In this document: piece after piece, positions 17,932-25,637 of the stretch
Position numbering within the stretch: position 1 is the first letter of the stretch
Layout: the number at the start of each line of letters is the position of its first letter
Assembly: GCA_020636005.1 (NCBI GenBank)
Contig: JACJYR010000001.1
Location: forward strand, 2,484,501 to 2,548,500
DNA from: Lewinellaceae bacterium
GTDB taxonomy: Bacteria > Bacteroidota > Bacteroidia > Chitinophagales > Saprospiraceae
Direction: 5' to 3'
DNA: 64,000 nt
Program-made: the position numbers and the translations under genes
Notes under the pieces: model-generated
The model's database searches: none
Told to the model about the DNA's origin: nothing
What the model saw: the letters and a program-made list of their open reading frames with translations, nothing else

Positions 17932-18239
17932 GATTTTGAGTTTTGTTTGGTGAGGATATAATTAACACCCGAACATTAAAAGGGTTGGCTTTTTGAATGT
18001 TCATGGCTCAATATAGGAGATTAATCCAATTGGATCAAAGAGAAAAATCATACGGGCGAAAAGCATTTGGACAAGGGAAAATAAGGTATCGGAAGCTATT
18101 AGATTAATAGGGTCAACCATTACTACGAAAAAAATCGTAGTAAAATTTGCTATTACGAATTTCTTCGTATAAACTTGCACTACGAAACCTGTCGTAGCAA
18201 CCAAACGGCGTTTTCCAAAGTCTTTTAAAACAAAAAAGC
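17932..18239. other. Intergenic region with blaI control sites
   Basis: 308 bases between divergent DUF2007 and blaI genes. Apart from three operator dyads (18121-18197) it holds a weak GAACATT/AATGTTC inverted repeat near 17973-18000. No ORF or RNA gene seen. Confidence 0.7.
18121..18197. promoter_or_regulatory. Three BlaI-type operators
   Basis: Three copies of TACGA-N6-TCGTA at 18124-18139, 18154-18169 and 18181-18196. The first extends to an 8-6-8 perfect dyad (18121-18142). Their centres are 30 and 27 bases apart, about three helical turns. They lie 44-120 bases before blaI, as expected for autoregulation by a BlaI/MecI-family repressor (whose known sites are TACA-N-TGTA dyads). Confidence 0.75.
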
Positions 18240-18629
18240 ATGTCAGAAAAATTGATTCCTAAACCTACCGATGCTGAGCTGGAAATTCTGCAAGTGTTGT
18301 GGGACAACGGCCCCGCCCCTGTGCGCCTCGTCAACGATGAGCTTAACAAAAAACGGGAAGTTGGCTACACCACTACCCTCAAACTCATGCAGATCATGCA
18401 CGACAAAGGGTTGGTGACCCGCAATACGGATGCCCGCAGCCACATCTACGAGCCGGCCATCCCCAAAGGACAGACCCAGCAAAACCTCCTCAATACTTTT
18501 GTGGACAACGTCTTCAGCGGCTCGGCTATGAACCTCGTCATGCAGGCCCTCGGCAACCACAAAGCTTCCAAAGACGAACTGGATCAAATAAAAGCCCTGA
18601 TAGCCAAAATCGAAAAGTCGGAAGATTGA
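18240..18629 (+). CDS. BlaI/MecI/CopY family transcriptional repressor
   Basis: 129 residues. Winged-helix DNA-binding domain in the first 80 residues (PTDAELEILQVLWDNGPAPV, VGYTTTLKLMQIMHDKGLVT), then the helical dimer domain. Repressors of this family are cut by a partner membrane peptidase of family M56 when a signal is sensed. The partner gene lies 51 bases downstream, and three dyads upstream suggest negative autoregulation. The ligand or stress is unknown; a beta-lactamase is not adjacent. Confidence 0.94.
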   Translation: MSEKLIPKPTDAELEILQVLWDNGPAPVRLVNDELNKKREVGYTTTLKLMQIMHDKGLVTRNTDARSHIYEPAIPKGQTQQNLLNTFVDNVFSGSAMNLVMQALGNHKASKDELDQIKALIAKIEKSED

Positions 18630-18680
18630 GAGGCGCTTGCCTCCAATCCCCCGGTCCTTCAATCCTTCAATCCTTTGCTC

Positions 18681-20828
18681 ATGGATTTCATCACCAACAT
18701 CCTACCGGAACAAACCCTCAACGCACTAGGCTGGACGGTCGTCCATTCCCTTTGGCAGGCATTCGCCGTGGCGCTACTGCTGGCCGCCTATCTGCTCGGT
18801 TGGCAGAAAAAAGATGCACGCCAACGATACATCGCAGGCAACATGGCCCTGGGCACCATCCTTTCCTTGTCCGTCGCTACGTTTTTCATTTTGATAAAGC
18901 AGGCGGGGCCGGATGTAACACTTTCAGGCCTTGCATTCGCCGAAGATGGCGCAGGGCTGGACAACCGTTTTTTGGAAGAACCGCCCTCGTCTTTCCAAAC
19001 CTATTTTGAAGAAAACATGCCCGCCATCGTAACTGTGTGGCTGGCTGGCCTTGTATTTTTTCTGTTAAAAATGCTTGGCGGGCTGTTGTACATTCAGCGC
19101 TTGAGGCACCGCTATACCAGCGCACTCCCACAACAATGGGCCAGTACGCTGCAAACGCTTGCCGGTAAGCTTAGCCTTGGCCAGCACATCCGTTTGGTAG
19201 AATCGGCATTGGTAAAAGTGCCAATGGTAGTGGGCTGGTTGAAACCCATTATCCTCATGCCTGTCGGAGCGGTAAACAACCTGACGGTGGAGCAAGTGGA
19301 GGCTATTTTCGCCCATGAGCTGGCCCACATTGCGCGCCACGATTACCTGCTGAACCTGTTGCAGTCTATCATCGAAATCCTGTTTTACTTCAACCCCGCC
19401 GTTTGGTGGATCTCTGCCAACGTCCGCACAGAACGGGAAAACTGCTGCGACGACATCGCCGTTCAGCTTTGCGGCAACTCGCTGGCCTATGCTAAAGCGC
19501 TGGTCTCCCTGCAGGAAATGCACCATGCTGCCCCCGCTTTCGCCATGCCGTTTTCAAAAGATAAAAACCAGTTGCTCCAACGCATCCAACGCATTTTAAA
19601 TCAAGAACCTAATAAATCTAATGTTATGGAAAAATTGACCGCCACTTTGATGTTGCTGGCAGCCGTCGTCATGCTGTCGGTACAGGCCAATACGCCATTT
19701 GGGCGATGGTTTGACAAACTCAATGACGAAGACTTTCGGGCAGGTGAAGCCGTGCCCGCACCGGAAAGCATTTCCGGTTGGGAAACCGTATATGCCGATA
19801 CCATTCCCTTTCGGGGCAAAGGCAATTACACCATTGTGCAAAAAGACGACGAACGGGACATGGAAGTCGAGCTAAAGGACGGCGTCATCACCCGACTGAA
19901 AATCGACGGCGAAGAAATCCCGGAAGAGGAATTTGCCAATTATGAAGGAGCAGTAGAAGATCTGATCAATAACATGCCAGCACCGCCAGTGCCGCCTGTT
20001 CCACCAGTGCCACCAGTGCCATCCGTTGCGCCCATTGCCCCGGTGGCGCCAATGGCCCCCGTTCCTCCAGCGCAGCAAGGTTCTGTAGAAGCCCGCACCC
20101 GAAAAATTATCACGGAAAAAAACGGTAAAGGCACCACTATCATCATCGAGTCGCCCGATGGCAGCGAGCCGGTTGAAATACAGATGAAAGAAGGAAAGAA
20201 CGGCACCATCACCATCAATGGCCAGGAAATAAAGGGCATGAAAAAAGGCGACAAAACCGTCATCCTGCAGGAATTGGAGAACGCTCCCGGTGCTATTTTT
20301 TGGAACGGCGACGATGAAGCTTTTGCCTACCATTTCGTCGTGCCTGAAAATGTACCGATGGGGGAACTGCGCTTTAAACCTGATGTATTTAATTTTGAAA
20401 TGCCGGAAATTCCTGAATTGCCGGACACGGACTTTTTATTTCATCAAGCCATCCCCTTCGAGGAGTGGAACGGCGAGCAACAGGAATGGCTGGAAGAATA
20501 CCAGGATCGCCTGCGGGACGGCAACCTTAGTGATGAATGGCTGAAAGACTTTAAACAGCGCATGAAAGAAGGAAGTGGAAACAATCCACAAATGCTGAGA
20601 CTGCAGCTGTGGAAGAGCAAGGCCGACGAAGAAAGGCAACAGGCACTGGAACAAAGCCTCAAATTGCAAAACCACCACCTCCAGCGGGCCAGGGAAATGC
20701 AGCAGCGGGAACTGGAAATGATGCAGGAGCGCCAGGAAAAGCAGCAACAATTACTGGAGAAAAAAGCCAATGAGCGGGCCAATGGCAGGCGGCTGATCAA
20801 GTTGACCAAAGAAGATGGGAGTATGTAA
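18681..20828 (+). CDS. M56 (BlaR1-like) membrane metallopeptidase with long C-terminal extension
   Basis: 715 residues. The first 320 residues are the M56 module: several transmembrane helices and the zinc motif FAHELAHIARHDYLLNLLQ (His212, Glu213, His216), with RTERENCCDD further on. After a final helix around residue 345 comes a periplasmic part with no penicillin-binding domain: a Pro/Val-rich segment near residues 435-470, repeated beta-like strands, and a Glu/Gln/Arg-rich coiled coil over the last 100 residues. Paired with blaI. ATG at 18681 preferred over the TTG at 18675. Confidence 0.9.
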   Translation: MDFITNILPEQTLNALGWTVVHSLWQAFAVALLLAAYLLGWQKKDARQRYIAGNMALGTILSLSVATFFILIKQAGPDVTLSGLAFAEDGAGLDNRFLEEPPSSFQTYFEENMPAIVTVWLAGLVFFLLKMLGGLLYIQRLRHRYTSALPQQWASTLQTLAGKLSLGQHIRLVESALVKVPMVVGWLKPIILMPVGAVNNLTVEQVEAIFAHELAHIARHDYLLNLLQSIIEILFYFNPAVWWISANVRTERENCCDDIAVQLCGNSLAYAKALVSLQEMHHAAPAFAMPFSKDKNQLLQRIQRILNQEPNKSNVMEKLTATLMLLAAVVMLSVQANTPFGRWFDKLNDEDFRAGEAVPAPESISGWETVYADTIPFRGKGNYTIVQKDDERDMEVELKDGVITRLKIDGEEIPEEEFANYEGAVEDLINNMPAPPVPPVPPVPPVPSVAPIAPVAPMAPVPPAQQGSVEARTRKIITEKNGKGTTIIIESPDGSEPVEIQMKEGKNGTITINGQEIKGMKKGDKTVILQELENAPGAIFWNGDDEAFAYHFVVPENVPMGELRFKPDVFNFEMPEIPELPDTDFLFHQAIPFEEWNGEQQEWLEEYQDRLRDGNLSDEWLKDFKQRMKEGSGNNPQMLRLQLWKSKADEERQQALEQSLKLQNHHLQRAREMQQRELEMMQERQEKQQQLLEKKANERANGRRLIKLTKEDGSM

Positions 20829-20901
20829 GGGGAAAGAATTCTTGAAAAGAAACATGTGTCATCCCGAATTTTCAGGATCAAGAAATGCCGTCAAAGGCCT
20901 A

Positions 20902-20971
20902 TTAAGTAACGATAATAAAATAGTTTCACCATTTTGATTTGGAAACCCCAATACTGGAGGGGTTTTTTAAA
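20902..20971 (+). repeat. Dispersed repeat, copy A (module 1), contains a terminator hairpin
   Basis: About 70 bases nearly identical (roughly 88 percent by eye) to 38343-38410 in opposite orientation. It contains AACCCC-loop-GGGGTTTTTT, which would also terminate the blaI-M56 transcript. Confidence 0.75.
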
Positions 20972-20982
20972 AATAAAAGGCT

Positions 20983-21128
20983 CTTTGACAAATCGTGTGT
21001 AAAGCCGTTAAAACGGCTAAATATAATAGCTGTCTTTCAACCCACGACTTAAGTCGTGGGTTGATAATCAATAGCTTATGTCATAAACCGTTTTAACGGT
21101 TTTCTTTTTTCACACGATTGGTCAAAGA
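20983..21128. mobile_element. MITE-like or REP-like palindromic element
   Basis: Terminal inverted repeats TCTTTGACAAATCGTGTG (20983-21000) and its complement at 21111-21128 (17 of 18 match). Inside are hairpins at 21002-21018 (GCCGTTAAAACGGC), a perfect 26-bp palindrome at 21038-21063 (AACCCACGACTTAAGTCGTG core) and AACCGTTTTAACGGTT near 21088-21105. No coding capacity. Confidence 0.6.
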
Positions 21129-21145
21129 ACGAAATAAAATAGTCA

Positions 21146-21169
21146 TTTTATTTTTCCTTCGATCCTTAA
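21146..21169 (+). repeat. Dispersed repeat, copy A (module 2)
   Basis: TTTTATTTTTCCTTCGATCC followed by TTAA. The core ATTTTTCCTTCGATCCT recurs at 38291-38320 (minus) and 60566-60588 (plus). Confidence 0.7.
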
Positions 21170-21214
21170 CCCAAGATTTTAATCGTGGGGAAGCAATAAA
21201 GAAGCATTTGAGCA

Positions 21215-21385
21215 ACGGTTTTATACTCCGCACCTAATGGGTTTTGCACAAAACCGTATTTTTTATTGAGAGGGTTGAGAAGGGTTGAGGAATAAACCAT
21301 CTCAACCCTTCTCAAACATCTATACTGTCTCAACCCTGTTGCTCATTTGCACAAAACCTATTGGCGTCGAGTATAACCTTCTTTA
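21215..21385. repeat. Second imperfect palindrome
   Basis: Arms around 21217-21257 and 21345-21385 are inverted copies (GGTTTTATACTCC.. and its complement, about 80 percent by eye), enclosing a strong hairpin at about 21270-21318 built from GGTTGAGAAGGGTTGAG and its complement. Confidence 0.6.
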
Positions 21386-21519
21386 AATACCTCCCCGGTG
21401 CTGTATGCCTGGGTATAAACCGTTAAAACGGTTTGATTATCAGCACTTTGTCGTCATCCTGCGATTAAAATCATGGGATTAAAATTCGGGATGACTCATG
21501 TTTATCTGTACATTTTTTA

Positions 21520-23394
21520 TCAAAAAAAACGCTCCACTTGAGCCCCTACCAACGCTTTCAGGGCTGCCAGTCCAAGCCCCTTAGCCTCTTTTGCATCGAA
21601 GCCTTCGTCCATAAAATAATCTTCAAACAAAACTTCGGTTTGATAGTAAGAGATCTTCAGGGCAGTGGCCAGTTCGGCCAGCATGGGGTCGCGGCTGGCC
21701 CAGGCGTCAATGCCTGCCCACACTTTGGCATTCCAGTCTTCCAGGGCCTTGCGCTCCTCTGTGCTGAGGGCTTTGGGGGCAAGGAACAGGCGGGAAAGTT
21801 CCGACTGGCTGTCGGCGAATTTTGCCTCGCTTAATTGGCCTTGGCCATTGAGGTCTTGTGCCATAGCGTTGAGCAGTTGCACTTCCTCCCATTCCCAGAA
21901 GCCGCCGCAGTTTTGCAGCGTGATGCCACTGTCACCGCTCTTGGGTTCAAAAGCTTTCATCGCCGTGGTGGAATGTTTACGGAACAACCAGCAAGGAACC
22001 GCTACTTTTTCGGCAGATGCCTCGTGGATATAGCGCAGGTGGGTGAGCAACTGGTCGAGGTCGTAGTAGGCATAGGTAGCCGTATAGTCGAACTTGGGCA
22101 GGTTTACTGCTTTGTTATTGGCAAAGGCGGCTTTGATGGCCTCATTCATCAGCGTGTTCACGTCCTTGCTGGGGCCATTGTTCACAAAGAGGAAATAGGC
22201 CCTGTATGCTTTTGCAAGCGGTGCTTTGGAAGCCTCCAATCTCTCGATGACGGTGGAGGGGCTGTTCCAGAGGTTGTTGATGTTATCCTGGAGGGAGCCT
22301 TTTGGGGCATTGTTGTCCGGTGTGGATAAATGGCGAGCCAGGATGCGGTATTTCTGCAATTGGCGGTTGGTGGCGAGGGCGTAGTCGTAGCTGGCACGGG
22401 TGCCCTTTCCATAGTAGCCGTCAAGAGAGCCTTTGTAGGAACCTTCCGCCTTCAGCACCTTTTGCAGTTCGAGGGCAGAAGTACGTTTCACGTCAGGGCG
22501 GATTTCGGGCATGGTAAATTTCGGGGCTGGCGTCTCTTCCTTAACGGCGGTAGCCTTTGCGGCAGGTTCTTCTTTTTTCGCTGCAACAGGTTCGATGCCT
22601 TTGGCAACGAGTTTTGGTTCCTTCTGCTTGGAAGCTGACGGGGCGATGACGACGACATCTTCGTACGTCGTGGGCACTTCTTCTTTCTTGATTTCGGTTG
22701 GCTTTTCCGCATCTTTTTTCTCGGCAGCTTTTTGTTCCTCGGCTTTTTTGGCCGCTGCGGCTGCTATCTCCTGGGCCTTTTGCTGCTCGGCTTTTTCAGC
22801 AAAATCAAGGGGGATGAGCGGCTTTTTGGATGCCGTGCCGCCTGTCTCGAAATCCGTGACCTCGTGCAAAAGGGCATTGTTCACGTTTTTCACAAAAGCA
22901 TCCTTGAAGCCCAGTTTTTGGATGTTGGGCAGTTGGGCCTTGGCAGTGGCCACATCTGAAAAATTGCCAGCGACGATCTTGATTTGATTGCCATTGAGCA
23001 GCACAAACAACTGCCCGGCCTGGGTCAGTGTTTCCCAGTCTATCTTATCGCCAGCCCGTACGGTTATTATCTGGATAATGGTGACGCTTTGGCCGCCGTC
23101 CACGTTCAGGTTGGACACGAAAGCATTATCGTAGCCCTGCGTTTTCAGCATGTCGGCCACTTTTTCAGCTTCCCTTTCGGTGGTGTAGCCACCTATGAAA
23201 ACATCCGTGTGGTTGGATGTGCGCTCCCTGGCATAGACGAATCCGGTGGAGCGGAGTTGGTTGAAGTCGGCAGGTTTTGGGTTTACAAAACTGCCAATCT
23301 GGACGGTGTATTGCGGAACATCGTTCTGCGCTGCAAGCAGCGAAACGGTGAGGAGGAAAAATGCCAATGAGAAAAGGCGGTTCTTACATTTCAT
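21520..23394 (-). CDS. Secreted SPOR-domain protein with peptidoglycan-binding-like segment
   Basis: 624 residues. Signal peptide 1-22 (ends LLAAQ). Residues 28-95 look like a SPOR domain (YTVQIGSFVNPKPADFNQLR ... GYDNAFV), with a second SPOR-like repeat at about 105-170 (FKDAFVKNVN). A low-complexity Lys/Glu/Ala region follows (about 200-300), then a peptidoglycan-binding-like segment (ALELQKVLKAEGSYKGSLDG, about 310-345) and a helical C-terminal domain I do not recognise. Likely envelope-located and bound to the cell wall. The order is unusual, as SPOR domains are mostly C-terminal. Confidence 0.8.
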   Translation of the reverse strand: MKCKNRLFSLAFFLLTVSLLAAQNDVPQYTVQIGSFVNPKPADFNQLRSTGFVYARERTSNHTDVFIGGYTTEREAEKVADMLKTQGYDNAFVSNLNVDGGQSVTIIQIITVRAGDKIDWETLTQAGQLFVLLNGNQIKIVAGNFSDVATAKAQLPNIQKLGFKDAFVKNVNNALLHEVTDFETGGTASKKPLIPLDFAEKAEQQKAQEIAAAAAKKAEEQKAAEKKDAEKPTEIKKEEVPTTYEDVVVIAPSASKQKEPKLVAKGIEPVAAKKEEPAAKATAVKEETPAPKFTMPEIRPDVKRTSALELQKVLKAEGSYKGSLDGYYGKGTRASYDYALATNRQLQKYRILARHLSTPDNNAPKGSLQDNINNLWNSPSTVIERLEASKAPLAKAYRAYFLFVNNGPSKDVNTLMNEAIKAAFANNKAVNLPKFDYTATYAYYDLDQLLTHLRYIHEASAEKVAVPCWLFRKHSTTAMKAFEPKSGDSGITLQNCGGFWEWEEVQLLNAMAQDLNGQGQLSEAKFADSQSELSRLFLAPKALSTEERKALEDWNAKVWAGIDAWASRDPMLAELATALKISYYQTEVLFEDYFMDEGFDAKEAKGLGLAALKALVGAQVERFF

Positions 23395-23650
23395 GTGCTA
23401 TGTCTTTGGTAAAGTTCGAAGGAAAAGCAATGGTACATTTTATCTTCAAAAACCCCTTTCTGGTGCGGGTTTTAGCAAAAACAACCTGTACCGGTTATTT
23501 TCCCTCAGTGCTAAAAAAATGGATCGCATGGCGGCCGGATGGTTAGATTGTGCAGGTGCTAAAAAGTCACTCGCCACAGCTTGTGGCAAACACCATTTTA
23601 CTTCTCAACTATACAGCCTTCAAAATGCCATCATAACTTGCTGAAAACCA

Positions 23651-23806
23651 ATGACCAGCATAAACGCAAAAGTAGGGCAATTTAATGTTTTTTTAGGAAA
23701 CAAAAAATTGTACCCAAATGCGCTGGCACCAGTCTCCCTGGGAGATACCCAATTTTCAGGTGGTTTTGACACCATCATCCTTAAAGAAGCAGGCGCCAAA
23801 ACATAG
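23651..23806 (+). CDS. Doubtful 51-residue ORF
   Basis: ATG to TAG, beginning MTSINAKVGQFNVFLGNKK and ending AGAKT. The composition is protein-like, but there is no recognised family, no promoter-like element and no conserved neighbour. It could be a relic or chance. Confidence 0.2.
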   Translation: MTSINAKVGQFNVFLGNKKLYPNALAPVSLGDTQFSGGFDTIILKEAGAKT

Positions 23807-23911
23807 TATCCCTTCCTAAATAAGTGGCCTGTATCGTTTTTGTTCTGAAAATCCTCCTCTTAGGGCAAAGTGAAAGGCGGCTTGATTTTTCAACGGCATT
23901 GGCAAAGGAAA

Positions 23912-23957
23912 AGAAATAAAAAGGCACAAAGGTCTGGGAGAGACCTTTGTGCCTTTG
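23912..23957 (-). terminator. Long hairpin terminator after the M43 protease gene
   Basis: AAAGGCACAAAGGTCT and its exact complement separated by five bases, with CTTTTTATTTC following on the minus strand. Located 24 bases past the protease stop. Confidence 0.85.
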
Positions 23958-23980
23958 ATGGGTTATGACTAAAAAATCCT

Positions 23981-25459
23981 TTATCGGCCTACCACCAGTT
24001 TTCGGCTGACAATGCCGTTGCTTGTGTGCAACTGGAGGAAATAAAGCCCGGCGGGTATCCCATCTGTTTGAAAGAGAATCTGCTGTTGGCCACGGGCGGC
24101 CGGTATGTTTTTTTGCCAGATGACGGCCCCGGCGGGGGACAACAAGGTACACTCCAGGTCCAGGTTTTCGGTTGCCTGGAAATTCAGCAGCACTTCGCTC
24201 CCGGCAGCAACCGGGTTGGGGCTTAGCGAAATACCCTTAATCAGATCTGTCTCGGCGGTGCTGTTCAGCACATCCCCTGTTTCAAAGGAAAAAATTTCCG
24301 AGGTGAGGGGGCAGCTTTCATAGTTGTTGAAAGCACTTACCCGCCAGTAATATTTTCTGGTGGGGTCAAGGTCAAACGAAGTGAAATTCGGCTCGCTCAA
24401 ATAATATCTGAAGATAGGCACGACAAAACTTTGAAGCGTGGTGATTTCCAGGGAGTAAATGGTGGCATTGGGCACAGGCTCCCATTCAAAATGGACATTG
24501 TTGAAAGTGGGGAGGAACTCTTCCTGGGCAGGTGTCAGGGCAGTGAAGTTAGTCATGTCCACAGGGCCGGGGGCATCCTGGTTGTAGAGGTATTCCAATT
24601 TTTCGGTCCACAGGTTGGCCCGCATGGCTTGTATCTGCTCCTCAGAAAAGCGGCTGGTGCAGTTGTCATTGGAGTAAGACATAAACAGGCTGCCGTCCGA
24701 GTAAAACTCTTCCCCGTTCGGATCGATCTGCTTTAACGTGCTGAAATCATTGCCATCGCAGGGCCAACGGTAGTTCAGGTAGTCGGGTGGTGTATCACAG
24801 AAACCATCGGCGGCAAAGTCGCAATTGTTGCCATCTACCCTTTCTACCCAATCATTGTCTATTTGGCTGGGGGCAGGCTGGCTGTAATCGTGGTCATAGC
24901 CCTCCCACCCGTAAAACGTGTGCGGCAGAGAAAGGTAGTGGCCTAACTCATGGGCCCAGGTGTGGTCGTTCTGACCCATGCACGACTTGGCGAGCGCAAT
25001 ACCGTTGTTGTAAGAGCTGTACCCGCAGTTGTCTGCCGGGTTGGATACGATGTAGCAGTTGACCGTAGCGTCCACCCGGTAATTCTGCATCATTTGGCCG
25101 CCTTGCTGGAAGTTGTGGTCGTAATAAGTAGAATTATTGATATAGTTGATATCACCTTCCAGATAAAACTGGATAGCTGAATATTCATAATCCTTGTTGA
25201 GGGTGCAAAAGGCCCTGTACAGGCTGGTAAGTGAGAAATAGCCGGTGCCTGCATCCGTACCGACAATGTAGATGGTGATAGGGACGTAGAGCGTGTCTGC
25301 ATCCCTTGGAAATCCCTGGGGGTGCGACTGGTAAGCTATCAACCAGTCAGATTTTCCGTCTGTGGTGCCGCAGGGGCCAAGGCTGGGGTTTTGAGCAAAG
25401 GATAGGTTTAAAGCGAACAGGCCTGCCAGGAAAGGCAGCAAGAAAGTTTTTTTCATCAT
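23981..25459 (-). CDS. Secreted M43-like zinc metalloprotease with type IX sorting domain
   Basis: 492 residues. Signal peptide 1-22 (ends SFAQ). Metzincin zinc motif HELGHYLSLPH at residues 170-180 (His170, Glu171, His174, His180), with the pappalysin/cytophagalysin flanks TWAHELGHYLSLPHTFYGWE. The usual Gly of HExxHxxGxxH is Ser here. A fibronectin-like segment (about 300-395) precedes a type A sorting domain (ISLSPNPVAAGSEVLL ... GLYFLQLHTSNGIVSRKLVV). It would be exported through the gldKLMN machinery. A TACTTTTG element lies 25 bases upstream on the minus strand. Confidence 0.9.
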   Translation of the reverse strand: MMKKTFLLPFLAGLFALNLSFAQNPSLGPCGTTDGKSDWLIAYQSHPQGFPRDADTLYVPITIYIVGTDAGTGYFSLTSLYRAFCTLNKDYEYSAIQFYLEGDINYINNSTYYDHNFQQGGQMMQNYRVDATVNCYIVSNPADNCGYSSYNNGIALAKSCMGQNDHTWAHELGHYLSLPHTFYGWEGYDHDYSQPAPSQIDNDWVERVDGNNCDFAADGFCDTPPDYLNYRWPCDGNDFSTLKQIDPNGEEFYSDGSLFMSYSNDNCTSRFSEEQIQAMRANLWTEKLEYLYNQDAPGPVDMTNFTALTPAQEEFLPTFNNVHFEWEPVPNATIYSLEITTLQSFVVPIFRYYLSEPNFTSFDLDPTRKYYWRVSAFNNYESCPLTSEIFSFETGDVLNSTAETDLIKGISLSPNPVAAGSEVLLNFQATENLDLECTLLSPAGAVIWQKNIPAARGQQQILFQTDGIPAGLYFLQLHTSNGIVSRKLVVGR

Positions 25460-25637
25460 TGACTTTTTTTATGGAAGCGGGCGCAAAAGTAAATATCTGT
25501 AATGCTTTACCCGGCATTTTGTTGACGGGAAATCACTGGTAATGTCTATGGGATTGCAAGAATGGATAGGGTGGACTGATCGTTGTACTTCAAATCACTC
25601 TAAAAGTAACGCCTGCTACAGGAAAAACGGGACTTTC

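Larger units (their letters stand above)
20829..21519. other. Gene-free block of nested palindromes
   Basis: 691 bases without a gene. It is bounded by a 20-bp inverted repeat (20853-20872 with 21481-21500, 19 of 20 matching). Inside are a terminator-like hairpin, a repeat shared with 38.3 kb, and two further palindromic elements listed separately. Confidence 0.8.
23395..23980. other. Intergenic region, 586 bases
   Basis: Lies upstream of the SPOR gene and downstream of the M43 protease gene. Contains the protease terminator (23912-23957), a small GCCACAGCTTGTGGC hairpin at 23571-23585 and one doubtful short ORF (23651-23806). No RNA gene recognised. Confidence 0.6.

Noticed and set aside
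18240..20828. Beta-lactam resistance locus
   Set aside because: There is a BlaI repressor and an M56 peptidase, but no penicillin-binding sensor domain and no beta-lactamase gene in the neighbourhood.
20983..21128. Structured non-coding RNA gene
   Set aside because: The symmetric arms and terminal inverted repeats fit a palindromic mobile element better. I saw no promoter, and it does not match a known RNA class I can recall. Not excluded.
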